Made by a program: the position numbers and the translations under genes. From Gammaproteobacteria bacterium UBA7310 (GTDB taxonomy: Bacteria > Pseudomonadota > Gammaproteobacteria > Pseudomonadales > Ketobacteraceae), in contig DKQK01000041.1 in the NCBI GenBank assembly GCA_002471665.1, positions 1-58,618 of the forward strand: DNA of 58,618 bases. Reading direction: 5' to 3'. The notes under the pieces were generated by a model. It was not told the origin of the DNA. It saw only the letters and a list, made by a program, of their open reading frames with translations, and did not search any database. Positions 1 to 9,655 of this stretch are shown here, one piece after another (position 1 is the first letter of the stretch; each line of letters starts with the position of its first letter).

Positions 1-894
1 ATTCGTTGGCGGAGTGCCGGCCGTTGGTGTATCGGAGCCCGTTGGGGTGTGTGTATTCACGGGTGTCCCCTGCACGGGCGGCTCTGTTGGTGCAGTGGCT
101 AGGGCCCGGTACGCGGTATCAGTTAAGGTTGTGATCAATGCGTCTACGGTGTGGTTAACACTGTGTTGCAGGCTGATGGGGCAACATTCCTGGGCCAGCA
201 ACAGTGCGGCCAGACGCACACGGTGGCACTGGGCTGTATGCGCCACCAATACCGGTTGCCAGCGTTGCAGTACGCTGCGGGGAATGGTGGCGGCAATGTT
301 GTTGGATCGATGGGTTATACCGTGCCTTTCCGCGTTGGGTGTGGTTGCCGTCGGTGCGCTTGTTTCAGTTGTTTCCGCATCCCGGTAGCCGTTATGCCAG
401 CACAGTTCCCGCCACAGTTGCAGTGCGTCGGCCTCGGTAAGCCGGCGCCAGACCAGTGGCAGTGTCTGCTGTTGGGACAGGTGTTCCGTGAGGGCGTTGA
501 TCTGCTCAGGGTGGTCCGCCAACACTGAGTACAGGGCCTGGCTTACCGGCATGGCGATCAGTTGTCGCCAGCGTTGCCAGTACCAACGCCGGCCGGCATC
601 GCCCCGGGCCAGGTCGGAGAGCAAGGTCGCCAGCATGTGTTGCGTGTTGGCAAAACGCATCACCTGGTTGGGATCGTTGCCGGACAGCACACAGTGACGG
701 GCCTCCTGAAGCAGGCTGGCACGGATCTGATCACGCCGTTGGCTGACTTTGAGTCGGCGCACAAAAACCACCTGTTGGCCGGGAGCTTCCGGCCAGTCTG
801 CCCGTTGCAGATCCTGCTGCACGGCATCCTGGTCCGCCCTTGGGCCACGTACCCTGAGGGTACCGATGGTGGTGTCGTACAATGTGTTCAGCAT
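1..894 (-). CDS. eCIS-associated protein of unknown function, incomplete at the left edge
   Basis: The minus-strand frame starting at the ATG at 894 stays open through all 298 codons to the window edge, so the gene is cut off before its stop. It starts 31 bases after the stop of the large protein at 926-4561 and on the same strand, so it belongs to the same eCIS transcript. The visible protein begins MLNTLYDTTIGTLRV, is rich in Arg, Gln and Trp in its first 180 residues (helical in appearance) and ends in a Thr/Pro-rich stretch (roughly residues 250-298) that looks like a linker. A GGAAG sequence lies a few bases before the ATG. I do not recognise the family. Genes in this position of eCIS loci often encode tape-measure or ATPase-associated proteins, but nothing in the visible part proves that. 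Confidence 0.75.
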   Translation of the reverse strand, partial: MLNTLYDTTIGTLRVRGPRADQDAVQQDLQRADWPEAPGQQVVFVRRLKVSQRRDQIRASLLQEARHCVLSGNDPNQVMRFANTQHMLATLLSDLARGDAGRRWYWQRWRQLIAMPVSQALYSVLADHPEQINALTEHLSQQQTLPLVWRRLTEADALQLWRELCWHNGYRDAETTETSAPTATTPNAERHGITHRSNNIAATIPRSVLQRWQPVLVAHTAQCHRVRLAALLLAQECCPISLQHSVNHTVDALITTLTDTAYRALATAPTEPPVQGTPVNTHTPTGSDTPTAGTPPTN

Positions 895-925
895 CGTGCT
901 TCCACGCCTGGGTTAACGGTTTGCC

Positions 926-3900
926 TTACCGACGGGTTCTACCAACAACGGCAAAGCGTGAATTAATGGTGATATTGGGTTGGATCACGTTCACTATGCG
1001 AACCTGGGTGCTGTCCGGGCTGTGATCAACAACACTCAGCTCCGCCGCCACCTGTTGATTCAGATCCAGTAGTTGTAAGCGGTTACCGGGCAACACACGG
1101 CGATTCAGTTTCACCCGAAAGCGTTCCCCGGGTAACACAACCCGCGGTGCCACAAATACATTGCCGCGCACGATTTCCTGTGGATCACCGAGGGAGGCAA
1201 AAATGAGCGTGGCACGGATCATATTGCGCATGGCGCTACGACTGGCGGCGTCGGCATCGTCGCTTAACTGGCGGAACCACCAGGCTATCAGCTCGGAGAC
1301 CGTGCGGGTGGCGTTGAAGTCATCCTGTTCCGCCTGTTCCAGTCCGGGCCACCAGCTGACCTGTTCCACCCGAATGCGGTCGTCTTCTGCCAGTTGACCC
1401 CACTGCAGCCGAATCGAGCCGGGCAGTTGCGCCAGTTTTTCCAGCAGACAGGCCTGACATTGCTCCAGCTTTTGGCGCAGGGCCTGGGCTTCGCTGCGCA
1501 GGCTGCGGGTACCGCTTTGCGATAAATCCTCCAACGAAAACACGGTGGCGGCGCGTGCCTGGGTCTGTACACTGCTGTGGGTGAATGCGGGCAATGTCAA
1601 TCGCGACCACTGCTTCAGCATGGACTGGTTCTGTATGTGCACGGTATGCAGTCGGGCCTGCAACGTGTCTGTACCGGCGTTGACCGTCAGCCGTTGGCTT
1701 CTGGCTTTAAAACGGGCCTGCCGTAACTGACCCAGATAATCGAATTTTTCAAAGGCCGGCAGTTTGCTGCGCTGCGGTTTGAGATCCGCCCAATACTGCA
1801 TGGGTATCTCGGTGACGGCATCGAAAAAGTATTCCAGTTCATCGGGTAAAGCGGCATCGGTATCCCCGTCACATCCGGGGACAATATCGTTGCGGCTCTT
1901 GTAGCGCAGGGACAGGGGGTCCGCCACTGGTACGGACACCGGCGTGTTGCGTACCCGTACATAGTAGAGGCCCTGAACCGCACGGGTAAGAATACGGCTG
2001 CGTTCCAGATTGGCGTCATGGGCCCGGCGCCAGTCTTCCTCCAGCAGGCGCTGCGCCACGCCATAGTCACCCAGTTGCTCATCGAAAAAACGGTCCAGGT
2101 TTTCCAGGGTTTCCCGCGCCACCCGGATCAGGCCACTGAGTTTTTCGATCTGCGCCAGCTTGCGGGTGTGTTCCCGCAGTTTGCCCTGCAGTTTGCGTTC
2201 AATCTGGTTGTACCGGCTCTCCACAATGGAGATCCATTTGGTGAGCACCTTACCGGCATTGAACAGCGCCTCGTAGCGTTTTTGGTTGGCCAGAAGGCCC
2301 CATAGCTGTTGCCGTTTGGTGGCATCGTCTCCGGCTTGCTTGTCGGCTTCGGCCTCGATCTGCGCATCCAGTACCGCCGGTGCAGTCAGCCCCAGATTCT
2401 GCTCGCTCACTTTGAGTTTCTTGCGCAGGGCGGAGGCGTCGGTGGGATCAAACAGATCGTTGATGGTGGTCACCAGATCCTGCATGCCGAAATAGGCTTT
2501 GCGGTATTCGTTGATTTCCGGGCTGATGTGGTCCAGCACACCAAAGCGAAATTCCCTGGCCTCAAAGGCGGGCTTGCTGACCGCACTTTTGGCGAGGTTG
2601 GCCAGCAGGTCCAGGCGTTTTTTGTTGATACCCAGTTCAAACGCGGAAAAGGTCTGGGGCTTGCTGGTGAGGTAACTGGGTGTGCTGCTGGTGCTGGTGT
2701 TCAATGCGGAAGACAGCAGATTGTTGCTGAAGTTGAAGTTGCTGCCGGTGGCGGAGGTTTTGCTAGTGCTACTCACTGCCCCACTGATGCTGCGACTGGT
2801 CATGGTACCTGAGCTGATTCCAGACACCGACCGGGAGGTGGCGCTGGGGGTGGAGACTTCTTCCGGCAACAGGTTGGTATTGAGGCTGGCGTAAGGCAGC
2901 CAGCGCGCCACCTGCAGACCATTGCCATCGCCGGCAACGCCCCCGGCCAGGGCAGACAGGGCCACGGTTTGCGAATCCAGTTGCTGACGCTTCAACAGCA
3001 GCAGATCGCGGGTTTTCTCCAGGCGGGTGCGGATGGCGCGAATCTGGTTTTCAATGGCCTCCAATTCCACCAGGGCAACCGCATACTGGATCACCAGCCC
3101 ATCCTGCTCCGGCGTGGGCACCGGCGGGGGTGTGGTGACGCCGTCTTCGGTCACCAGCCAACGGCTGTAGAAATCCGGCTGTGCCGGAATGCCCCGATTA
3201 TAGGGGTAGGGCGGTGCGCTGCTGCCGAACTCGGTGAGTGCCCGTTGGATCACATTCTGAAACAGGGTGTTGGGCGTAAGCGGCGGCAGCGTGGGTTTTG
3301 GTAAATCCAGTTGCTTGAACTGGGTTGGGTCCAGCACACGGCGTTCAACGGCAGGCAAATCGCCGGGGCCGGTGAGAGGATCCTCGTCGGACGGCTCCAC
3401 ATAGTAGAGTTTGTCGAATTGCTGGCGCCAGCGATGCCAGGCGTTGTAGGCGCGCATGTAGAAACGGTAGAGGTCGGATTCCAGCTGGGTGTCGGTGGGT
3501 GGAATGTCCAGTAAGTCCGCCCGATAATCCTGGCGGCGCAACGCCAGCAGCAGACGCACTTTGTCCCCCGCCGGTTGGCGCAGATCGATCACGCGCCGTG
3601 GCAGATGGCGATGAATCAGGTCCAGCACAGAATCTTCGGGTACCGGTACCATATCCACGCTCAGGTGCTGCGGTAGCCACATAAAATCCGGGTTCGGGGA
3701 ATCGGCATTCTTTAACCAGGCCAGGGGCAGCTCACCGGCCGCGGGCAGAAAATCCAGGTTCAGATTGTTGTCCAGAAAATCCGCCAATGGCGTTCCCGCA
3801 TTGGCCGGCAGGCTGTGATTCTGCATCACCTGGCGCAGGGCGGCGGCGGTCTGATTGAGCAGTACCCGGTACCCGGACCGGGCGACCGCGTCATAGCGCC

Positions 3901-4561
3901 CGGCGGCCTCGGAGACCCAGTTAATGGTATGGTCGTCACCGCTGCTGGTGATGGCCAGCAGGGCCAGGGGAATCGCCTGATTGAAATTGTCGAGGAACTC
4001 GGCATCCACCCGATCGGCGGCAATCCAGTTTTGTAACTGGTCGGCCGGTGTTGCGGTGACCACGGCGGGGGCGATGGCCAGTCGTTGCAGGCGCACGCTG
4101 GTGACGGTGGCCAATCTGGAATCCCGGGTGGGATCGAATTCGGCCCGTTGGCAGGGTTCCACCCGGGGCGCGTCGATGGTGTTCTGCGATTGCTGCAGGG
4201 TGAGGTAATACACGCCGGTGGCGTCGGCGGTGGCGGTGCGTTGCAGATAATCCTCAATCACCCGTTGCCATTGCGCTTTCAGCGGTGATTGCAGGTGCAG
4301 GGTATACCCCTCGGGCGTGACCGCCAGCCCCGGGTTCACCACAAAGGTGGCTGCCTCGGCCAGGCCACTGCCGCTGCTGGCCAGGCGTAAACCATACACC
4401 ACGCCGGCAGGTCGGGTTTTCAGCAGGGGTGACAGGCGCGCATCAGCGTATTCCTGTTGCCGGTCAAATTCTTCTTCACCCAGGTGGCGCCCGGCAAACA
4501 GATGGACCCGTTGCAGTTTCGGATCACTGGCAATGGGTCGATGCAGCACGATTAACGACAT
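926..4561 (-). CDS. large eCIS-associated protein with Ser/Thr-rich linker and coiled coils
   Basis: A protein of 1211 residues of unknown function. The ATG at 4561 (MSLIVLHRPIAS) is chosen because AAGGAG lies six bases upstream; a longer start at 4591 has no such site. The N-terminus (about residues 10-90) has the module HLFAGRHLGEEEF...GVVYGLRLA...VNPGLAVTPEGYTL, which is shared with the next two proteins upstream. The middle contains helical stretches that look like coiled coils, interrupted near residues 575-650 by a low-complexity Ser/Thr-rich linker. It is co-transcribed with baseplate genes, so a baseplate-periphery or fibre-like role is plausible, but this is inference. Its size is unusual: the AFP and PVC clusters have no obvious equivalent that I know. 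Confidence 0.85.
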   Translation of the reverse strand: MSLIVLHRPIASDPKLQRVHLFAGRHLGEEEFDRQQEYADARLSPLLKTRPAGVVYGLRLASSGSGLAEAATFVVNPGLAVTPEGYTLHLQSPLKAQWQRVIEDYLQRTATADATGVYYLTLQQSQNTIDAPRVEPCQRAEFDPTRDSRLATVTSVRLQRLAIAPAVVTATPADQLQNWIAADRVDAEFLDNFNQAIPLALLAITSSGDDHTINWVSEAAGRYDAVARSGYRVLLNQTAAALRQVMQNHSLPANAGTPLADFLDNNLNLDFLPAAGELPLAWLKNADSPNPDFMWLPQHLSVDMVPVPEDSVLDLIHRHLPRRVIDLRQPAGDKVRLLLALRRQDYRADLLDIPPTDTQLESDLYRFYMRAYNAWHRWRQQFDKLYYVEPSDEDPLTGPGDLPAVERRVLDPTQFKQLDLPKPTLPPLTPNTLFQNVIQRALTEFGSSAPPYPYNRGIPAQPDFYSRWLVTEDGVTTPPPVPTPEQDGLVIQYAVALVELEAIENQIRAIRTRLEKTRDLLLLKRQQLDSQTVALSALAGGVAGDGNGLQVARWLPYASLNTNLLPEEVSTPSATSRSVSGISSGTMTSRSISGAVSSTSKTSATGSNFNFSNNLLSSALNTSTSSTPSYLTSKPQTFSAFELGINKKRLDLLANLAKSAVSKPAFEAREFRFGVLDHISPEINEYRKAYFGMQDLVTTINDLFDPTDASALRKKLKVSEQNLGLTAPAVLDAQIEAEADKQAGDDATKRQQLWGLLANQKRYEALFNAGKVLTKWISIVESRYNQIERKLQGKLREHTRKLAQIEKLSGLIRVARETLENLDRFFDEQLGDYGVAQRLLEEDWRRAHDANLERSRILTRAVQGLYYVRVRNTPVSVPVADPLSLRYKSRNDIVPGCDGDTDAALPDELEYFFDAVTEIPMQYWADLKPQRSKLPAFEKFDYLGQLRQARFKARSQRLTVNAGTDTLQARLHTVHIQNQSMLKQWSRLTLPAFTHSSVQTQARAATVFSLEDLSQSGTRSLRSEAQALRQKLEQCQACLLEKLAQLPGSIRLQWGQLAEDDRIRVEQVSWWPGLEQAEQDDFNATRTVSELIAWWFRQLSDDADAASRSAMRNMIRATLIFASLGDPQEIVRGNVFVAPRVVLPGERFRVKLNRRVLPGNRLQLLDLNQQVAAELSVVDHSPDSTQVRIVNVIQPNITINSRFAVVGRTRR

Positions 4562-4601
4562 CACGGTCTCCTTGATGCGCTGGGCATCCATTGATTCGGC
4601 A

Positions 4602-6323
4602 TCAGTTCATTGAGTCCAACAGCGCTTCCCAACGGCGCAGTACGGTATCGTCCAGGCCCAGTTCGGCGCCGCTTTCCAGAACCTGTCGGCCGCTGGCGCC
4701 CGGCCGCTCCACCTCCTGTTCACGCAGGCGCTCCAGCATAGCCGGCAGGGCGTCCTGTTCCATCAGCTGTTGCAGGGTGGGCCAGATCGCCGGGTCGAAG
4801 TAGCGCTCCACCAACATCAGAAACTCGTTGGCCTGGAGCACTGCCGCAGCGTCACCCCGGTTATCCCTGGTCAACTGGGCAAGGGCTTCTTCGCCGTCAC
4901 TGTCCCGGGGCGGGCGTATCGCGGCCAGGCGTTCGAAATTCAGAAAACGCAGCAGCACGCTGTCCTCATCCTCGATGACGCTGCCGGGATCACTGGGATC
5001 GGGATTGGTATTGTCGTCGGGCTGGCCCGGTTGCGGCAGGGTACTGCCCAATGCCAGCACGATGCCGCTGACGGCGGTTTCCGCGGCCCGCACCGGACGT
5101 CGCACGTACAGCAACTGGCTGTCGCCCAGGGTGTCCCAGATCGCCTGCCAGACGTCGGCATCCGTATCCAGCTCATGCACCGGTTGCACCGGATACAGTT
5201 TCAGGCGCAGTAGATCCAATTGCGGCAGGCGCCGGCTCTGCGGATCGTAAGCCCGTTCCAGTTGTTGGGCATAGAGCCCGTAATCCTGGTTGGACAGGGG
5301 TGCCAGCACGACGATGTCCACGGCTTCTTTAGTGTTCAGGTCGATGTTGGGCAGAGGCAGTGACTCGCTGCGGATCAGGTCTACATCCGATTGCCGGATG
5401 GGGGCAATATGGACATTGAAATGTTCGGGAAAATAGGTCTGCACGCCGGCCACGGCATCAATGGCGTCCTTGGGGGTGGTGCCCACCGGTGGCAGCAGAC
5501 TGAAGTAATCCCGGGCACTGAAAGCATTATCGAGGCTGCCGCTGAGGCGGCTGTTGAGGATATCCCGCAGCAGGGCTTCGTACTGGCGCGACAGGTCCTG
5601 TTGCTGATCCCCCAGGCTTTGCTCCAGGCGCAGCGGTTGGCGCAGCAGTTCCGGATCCAGCCATTGGGGGGTGTCGTTGTGGATGGCAATGATGCCCAGG
5701 GCCACGCTGTCTTCGGGGATCAGGCTGGTGGCCAGGTGAGAGTCCAGCAGCTCCCGCATCAGGTTGGCGCGGATGTGCAGGGGGTTCTGTTGCGGCAGGG
5801 CCAGCGGCAGGGGTACCAGCCCCATCTGCACTGATTCCGTCACCAGGGCGTAATCGGAGCCCCGCTTGGACGCCAGATCCGTGGGGAACACCTCGGCAAT
5901 GTCCGTGGCCACTTCCACATAGCGTAACACCACCGCATAGAGCGCGCGGTTGAGCTTGCGGTACTTGCTGTGATTGAGTTGGGCGATCAGGGCGCGGTCC
6001 GACAGGCTCACCAACAACTGACTGCCCAGGTGCAGTACCCGGCCCAGGGGGGTCATGGCCTGGCCCGGCTCCAGGGTCAGGAGGGAGGAGAAGGGATCAT
6101 AGCTCAGCTGCAGGCCGCTGATGATGCCGTGGCCCAGTACCTTGCCCACCTCCCGCAGACGCTGATCCAGGTAGACCTGATCCCGTTCCAGATCCTCGGC
6201 GGTGAGCAGGCGGCCATCAAAATAATGGGTGCGGGTCATGCGGGGGTCGATGTCGGCGATGCTTTCCAGGCTTTCGCCGGCAGCCATGGGATCCCCCAGC
6301 GGTTGAAACAGTATGTCGCTCAT
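4602..6323 (-). CDS. eCIS-associated protein with shared N-terminal module (paralogue 2)
   Basis: A protein of 573 residues. The ATG at 6323 has AAGGAG five bases upstream. Residues 28-110 carry the motif THYFDGRLLTAEDLERDQVY, then GHGIISGLQLS and LEPGQAMTPLGRVLHL. This is the clearest copy of a module found also in the proteins at 926-4561 and 6343-7239. The central part is hydrophilic with an Asp/Pro-rich linker (about residues 425-445, DDNTNPDPSDPGS), and the C-terminus is helical and Leu/Glu-rich. There is no signal peptide and no membrane segment, as expected for a cytoplasmically assembled particle. Proteins with this N-terminal motif occur in eCIS baseplate neighbourhoods, but I know of no assigned biochemical role. 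Confidence 0.85.
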   Translation of the reverse strand: MSDILFQPLGDPMAAGESLESIADIDPRMTRTHYFDGRLLTAEDLERDQVYLDQRLREVGKVLGHGIISGLQLSYDPFSSLLTLEPGQAMTPLGRVLHLGSQLLVSLSDRALIAQLNHSKYRKLNRALYAVVLRYVEVATDIAEVFPTDLASKRGSDYALVTESVQMGLVPLPLALPQQNPLHIRANLMRELLDSHLATSLIPEDSVALGIIAIHNDTPQWLDPELLRQPLRLEQSLGDQQQDLSRQYEALLRDILNSRLSGSLDNAFSARDYFSLLPPVGTTPKDAIDAVAGVQTYFPEHFNVHIAPIRQSDVDLIRSESLPLPNIDLNTKEAVDIVVLAPLSNQDYGLYAQQLERAYDPQSRRLPQLDLLRLKLYPVQPVHELDTDADVWQAIWDTLGDSQLLYVRRPVRAAETAVSGIVLALGSTLPQPGQPDDNTNPDPSDPGSVIEDEDSVLLRFLNFERLAAIRPPRDSDGEEALAQLTRDNRGDAAAVLQANEFLMLVERYFDPAIWPTLQQLMEQDALPAMLERLREQEVERPGASGRQVLESGAELGLDDTVLRRWEALLDSMN

Positions 6324-6342
6324 GGTGTCTCCTTGCGCGCGG

Positions 6343-7239
6343 CTATTGGCGATTGAGCCAGGCCAGTTGGCTGGCGGTGGTGAGGAAGGGGCGCACCAGA
6401 TTGTTGATACTGATGCGCTCCGGGTTCACCACGATATTGTTGACGTCGCTGCTGCTGATGCTGATGCGTGCCAGCAGCAGGCGGGCACCTTGTTCCAGTT
6501 CATCCGCCAGATTGGTGGTGGCCAGGCCGCTGCTGTCGAGGGCATTCAACAGCCGCGCCTGCAGACTCAGTTGTGCATGGGCGGCGGGATTGCTGAGCTC
6601 CAGATCATCCAGGGTTTGTTGTTCGGCCGCGCTCAGTGCGGGCACAGCATCGGCCACCGGTGTGTGACTGGCCCAGGGGGCGAAGCGCTCATCGGCCGGT
6701 GGCGGTAACTCCGGAATCAATTCCAGCTGCACGCCATCGGCGGTGCGGCTGGGTTGCACGGCGTCGGTGCTCAGGTTGAGCTTGCGGGCCAGCACCGGCT
6801 GCTGGGCCAGGGCACAGTCCTTCTGCCGTATACAGACCCTCAGCCAGAGCAGGTCATTGCTGCCGTCGAAGCCTTCCAGCAAACTGGCTTCGCTCTGGGC
6901 ATCCAGCCACTGGCGCAGATTGATGCAATAGGTTTCATGCACCAGCACTTCTCGGCCCAGTCCATCGATGGCGATCCCCGGGCTCACATGCAGTCGCACC
7001 AGAATGTCATCCACATCGTTGTCGTGACTGTCGGGGTCCATACTCACCCGCAGCCCGGCCAGGGTACCGTAGCCGTGCAGCCAGTACTGATGGCGGGTAA
7101 GGCGGCGGCGGTGGTAAGCCTGTTCATCGCGGGTGGCCGAAAGCCCCAGCATCATGCCCGCTTCGTAGGCTACCCGGCGCAGGGGCTCCGCCAGTTGATC
7201 ATCCTGTTCCAGGGTGGGCAGGTCGTCCAGGTTACTCAT
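6343..7239 (-). CDS. eCIS-associated protein with shared N-terminal module (paralogue 3, shortest)
   Basis: A protein of 298 residues whose ATG at 7239 is preceded by GAGGAGG. It begins with an acidic stretch, then about residues 30-115 carry the shared module in a diverged form: AYHRRRLTRHQYWLHGYGTL, then AGLRVS and LHVSPGIAIDGLGREVLVH. The remainder is mostly helical with a Pro-rich linker (around residue 185). It lies between the gpI/Pvc12-like gene and paralogue 2, with gaps of 42 and 19 bases, so it is in the same operon. The position immediately after the wedge genes suggests a baseplate component or adaptor. It could alternatively be a chaperone for the two longer paralogues; the sequence does not decide. 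Confidence 0.85.
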   Translation of the reverse strand: MSNLDDLPTLEQDDQLAEPLRRVAYEAGMMLGLSATRDEQAYHRRRLTRHQYWLHGYGTLAGLRVSMDPDSHDNDVDDILVRLHVSPGIAIDGLGREVLVHETYCINLRQWLDAQSEASLLEGFDGSNDLLWLRVCIRQKDCALAQQPVLARKLNLSTDAVQPSRTADGVQLELIPELPPPADERFAPWASHTPVADAVPALSAAEQQTLDDLELSNPAAHAQLSLQARLLNALDSSGLATTNLADELEQGARLLLARISISSSDVNNIVVNPERISINNLVRPFLTTASQLAWLNRQ

Positions 7240-7281
7240 GGGGCCTCCTCATGGCTTGTCTCCTTGCAGTCATGGTTGCAA

Positions 7282-9639
7282 TCACTGGCTGGCGTTGATG
7301 TCCCGTGGCGAAAACGCCACCGGATTCCGCAGCAGGCCTTCTTTGCCGATCAGGGTTTGGTTCAGAATCACAGCCCTGGGTTCGGGCTGCGTTTCCAGAT
7401 ACGTGTCCACACTCAACAGGGGTGAAGTGCCCAGAATGAATGGGTGTTCGGTCTCAATGAGTCGCCATTGCAGGTGGGCGGGAGCCTGTTGAGTGAGCAT
7501 CTCATTGACCGCGTTTCGCTGTTCCCGGGCGCGGCCGTGCAGCAGTACACTGAGACGATGGGCGTAGCGTTCAAAGAATGCGTCCACCGCCTGGTTTTCT
7601 TCTTCGCTGGCCAGCTCCGGTGCCAACAGCGCGAGGAATTCCCGGGCATTCATATCCGACAGAATCAGGCTGTCGCCGACGATGCTGTTACCGCTCTGGC
7701 CGGTGCCCAGGGTCAGGGGGTGTTCTGCATCATCCATATTGCGGCCGAGGATGGTGGCCATGGTGCGACGCAGGCGGAAGTTTTCCACCACCACCACTTC
7801 GCCCCGTTGCACACCGCCATCGGTGACAATGTCCAGGGCCAGATTGAGAGCCGGCAGGGTGCCCTTGTATTGCTGGATCAGGGTGGCGTTTTTCAGCCAG
7901 CGCCGTTGCCGTTTCAGGGGCCAGTGGGGGGGCAGATCGGCACCAATGGATTGCGCCAGCCAGGCCAGGTTGGTGTGGGGGGCGGCATCCGGATGCAGCA
8001 GTTGATCACTGGCGGCAATGCGGCCTTCAATGGGGGTGAGCAGCCCCTCAAAACTGGCCAGCAGGCGTTCCCGGGTATCGGCGCCGTTGGCCGGGCCGGT
8101 ACTGTTGGCGGGGTCGTAGCTCAGCTCCTGCCGCATGAATTCCGGCAGATAGGCTTCCTGATAGGAAAAGCGTGGCTGGTAAACCCGGATGGCGTGCAGG
8201 GCCGGGGTGGTGCGGCCATTGCCTTTGAAATGCACCTGCAGTTGCAGATAACGTCCGGTAAGACGGCGCACCGGGCCTTGAGGCCGCTGCAACAGGATTT
8301 CAAACAGCCCCCGTTGGCCCCGGTTTCCATCCTGTCCGGCGCCGGCCAGGGAACTCTGGTACGGCCGCTCCGAGGGCAGGGGGTTCCACACCGGCGGCGG
8401 TTGGTCAATCAGCTCCGCGCTGCCCCGTTGTTCCGGCGTGTCGTACACCCGGGCTGACAGAGTGATGCTGCAGCCGGCGGGAATGCAGGCGTCCAGATAG
8501 ACCCGGTGCCAGATGGTATTGGGGCCACCGGAATCCAGCACCTGTTGCAGCAGTGCGTTGGCTTCCAGGTAATAGCGGGGTTGGCGCAGTGCATGCAGCT
8601 CGCGGGGCCGCGGGTTGAAATCCGGGTAGTCCGGATCCTGGTCTGCCTGGTAACGCAGTTGGCCATCGGCGCTGCTGGCAAAGCGGGGTATGGCCAGGGA
8701 CAGCATGGGATAGCGTTCGCCGATGAGCTCCGCTGTGCCGCTTTCTGTGCGGGAATCCCATTGCAGGCTGAGCACCGGGCAGTCCCGTTGCCGAAACTCG
8801 GTGTCGCCGCTCTGGCGTGGTGCCAGGGCCGCCAGCCGGCCCGGCCCCGCCGGCGCCAGGTCAACGGCGAAGGGCAGTTCGCTGTCCAGCTCGTACACGG
8901 TGAAGGGCCGATCCGCGATGTTGCCCAGGGGCCGGCTCAGTATGCGTTGATTGCCGCCGTTGTCGTGCAGCAGCAGATACAGCTGCTCATCATCTCCACA
9001 TACGGCCAACGCTTCCCAGCCCGCCGGCAGATCCTGTTGCCAGTTCAGCGCCAGGGCGCCGGGGTTGATGGTTAGCGGTTCGAAGCGGGATTCGGAGGGG
9101 GTATAGGGCAGCGGTAGGGGGCGGCCACTGCACAGCATTAGCCGGTCGGCACCGATGCACCAGACCCGGTTGTGGGCATCCACCCAGGCCCGCCGGGGGA
9201 TCACCGGCAGGGTGCATTGGCTAAGCCAGCGTTGCCCCAGATGGAACAGCAACAGGCCATGCTGATCGCCGTCGTTGCTGAACGGAACCGCCAGGCAGCC
9301 ATCGTGGTTCAGGTTCAGATCACGCAATGTCCCGGCCGGTGCCGCTACGGGATTGAGTTCGGCGTCCTGCAGGGGCAACCAGCCACGGCCGCTGTTGAAT
9401 TCCACCGTGCGGGCGTCGTTACTGAGGCGGGCCACCTGATAGAATGCATCCACGGCCATGGGACGGGCATCACCCCAGGCCGCCAGGGCAGCCACCGTAT
9501 CCCCTGCCGGCAGCCGCAGTGCCTGGTTTTGCGCCAGGGTCAGGGCCTCGCGGCCGGCATGCCACTGCAGACGGCGGGAGCCTTCCTCGAATTCTGCGGC
9601 CGTGCGCAGTAAAAAATAGGGGGTGTTGTTAACGTCCAT
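7282..9639 (-). CDS. gpI/Pvc12-like phage tail (baseplate wedge) protein
   Basis: A protein of 785 residues. The N-terminal half looks beta-rich and propeller-like, with repeated short segments ending in Trp, Leu or Gly. The C-terminal third (about 500-690) contains the phage tail protein I-type region: LPEFMRQELSYDP, LLASFEGLLTPIEGRI, LAQSIGADLPPHWPLKRQRR and YKGTLPALNLALDIVT. That pattern is typical of the eCIS Afp12/Pvc12 protein, a wedge component that joins the gpJ-like protein in the baseplate. It follows the gpJ gene by 16 bases, the order seen in other eCIS loci. The start at 9639 lacks a strong ribosome-binding site but is the first ATG, and translational coupling to the gene before it is likely. 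Confidence 0.88.
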   Translation of the reverse strand: MDVNNTPYFLLRTAAEFEEGSRRLQWHAGREALTLAQNQALRLPAGDTVAALAAWGDARPMAVDAFYQVARLSNDARTVEFNSGRGWLPLQDAELNPVAAPAGTLRDLNLNHDGCLAVPFSNDGDQHGLLLFHLGQRWLSQCTLPVIPRRAWVDAHNRVWCIGADRLMLCSGRPLPLPYTPSESRFEPLTINPGALALNWQQDLPAGWEALAVCGDDEQLYLLLHDNGGNQRILSRPLGNIADRPFTVYELDSELPFAVDLAPAGPGRLAALAPRQSGDTEFRQRDCPVLSLQWDSRTESGTAELIGERYPMLSLAIPRFASSADGQLRYQADQDPDYPDFNPRPRELHALRQPRYYLEANALLQQVLDSGGPNTIWHRVYLDACIPAGCSITLSARVYDTPEQRGSAELIDQPPPVWNPLPSERPYQSSLAGAGQDGNRGQRGLFEILLQRPQGPVRRLTGRYLQLQVHFKGNGRTTPALHAIRVYQPRFSYQEAYLPEFMRQELSYDPANSTGPANGADTRERLLASFEGLLTPIEGRIAASDQLLHPDAAPHTNLAWLAQSIGADLPPHWPLKRQRRWLKNATLIQQYKGTLPALNLALDIVTDGGVQRGEVVVVENFRLRRTMATILGRNMDDAEHPLTLGTGQSGNSIVGDSLILSDMNAREFLALLAPELASEEENQAVDAFFERYAHRLSVLLHGRAREQRNAVNEMLTQQAPAHLQWRLIETEHPFILGTSPLLSVDTYLETQPEPRAVILNQTLIGKEGLLRNPVAFSPRDINASQ

Positions 9640-9655
9640 CAGCGCTCACTCATCT

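Noticed and set aside
7444..8457. Plus-strand frame of 337 codons opposite the gpI-like gene
   Set aside because: Same mirror effect; the gene on the other strand has a recognisable family and operon context.
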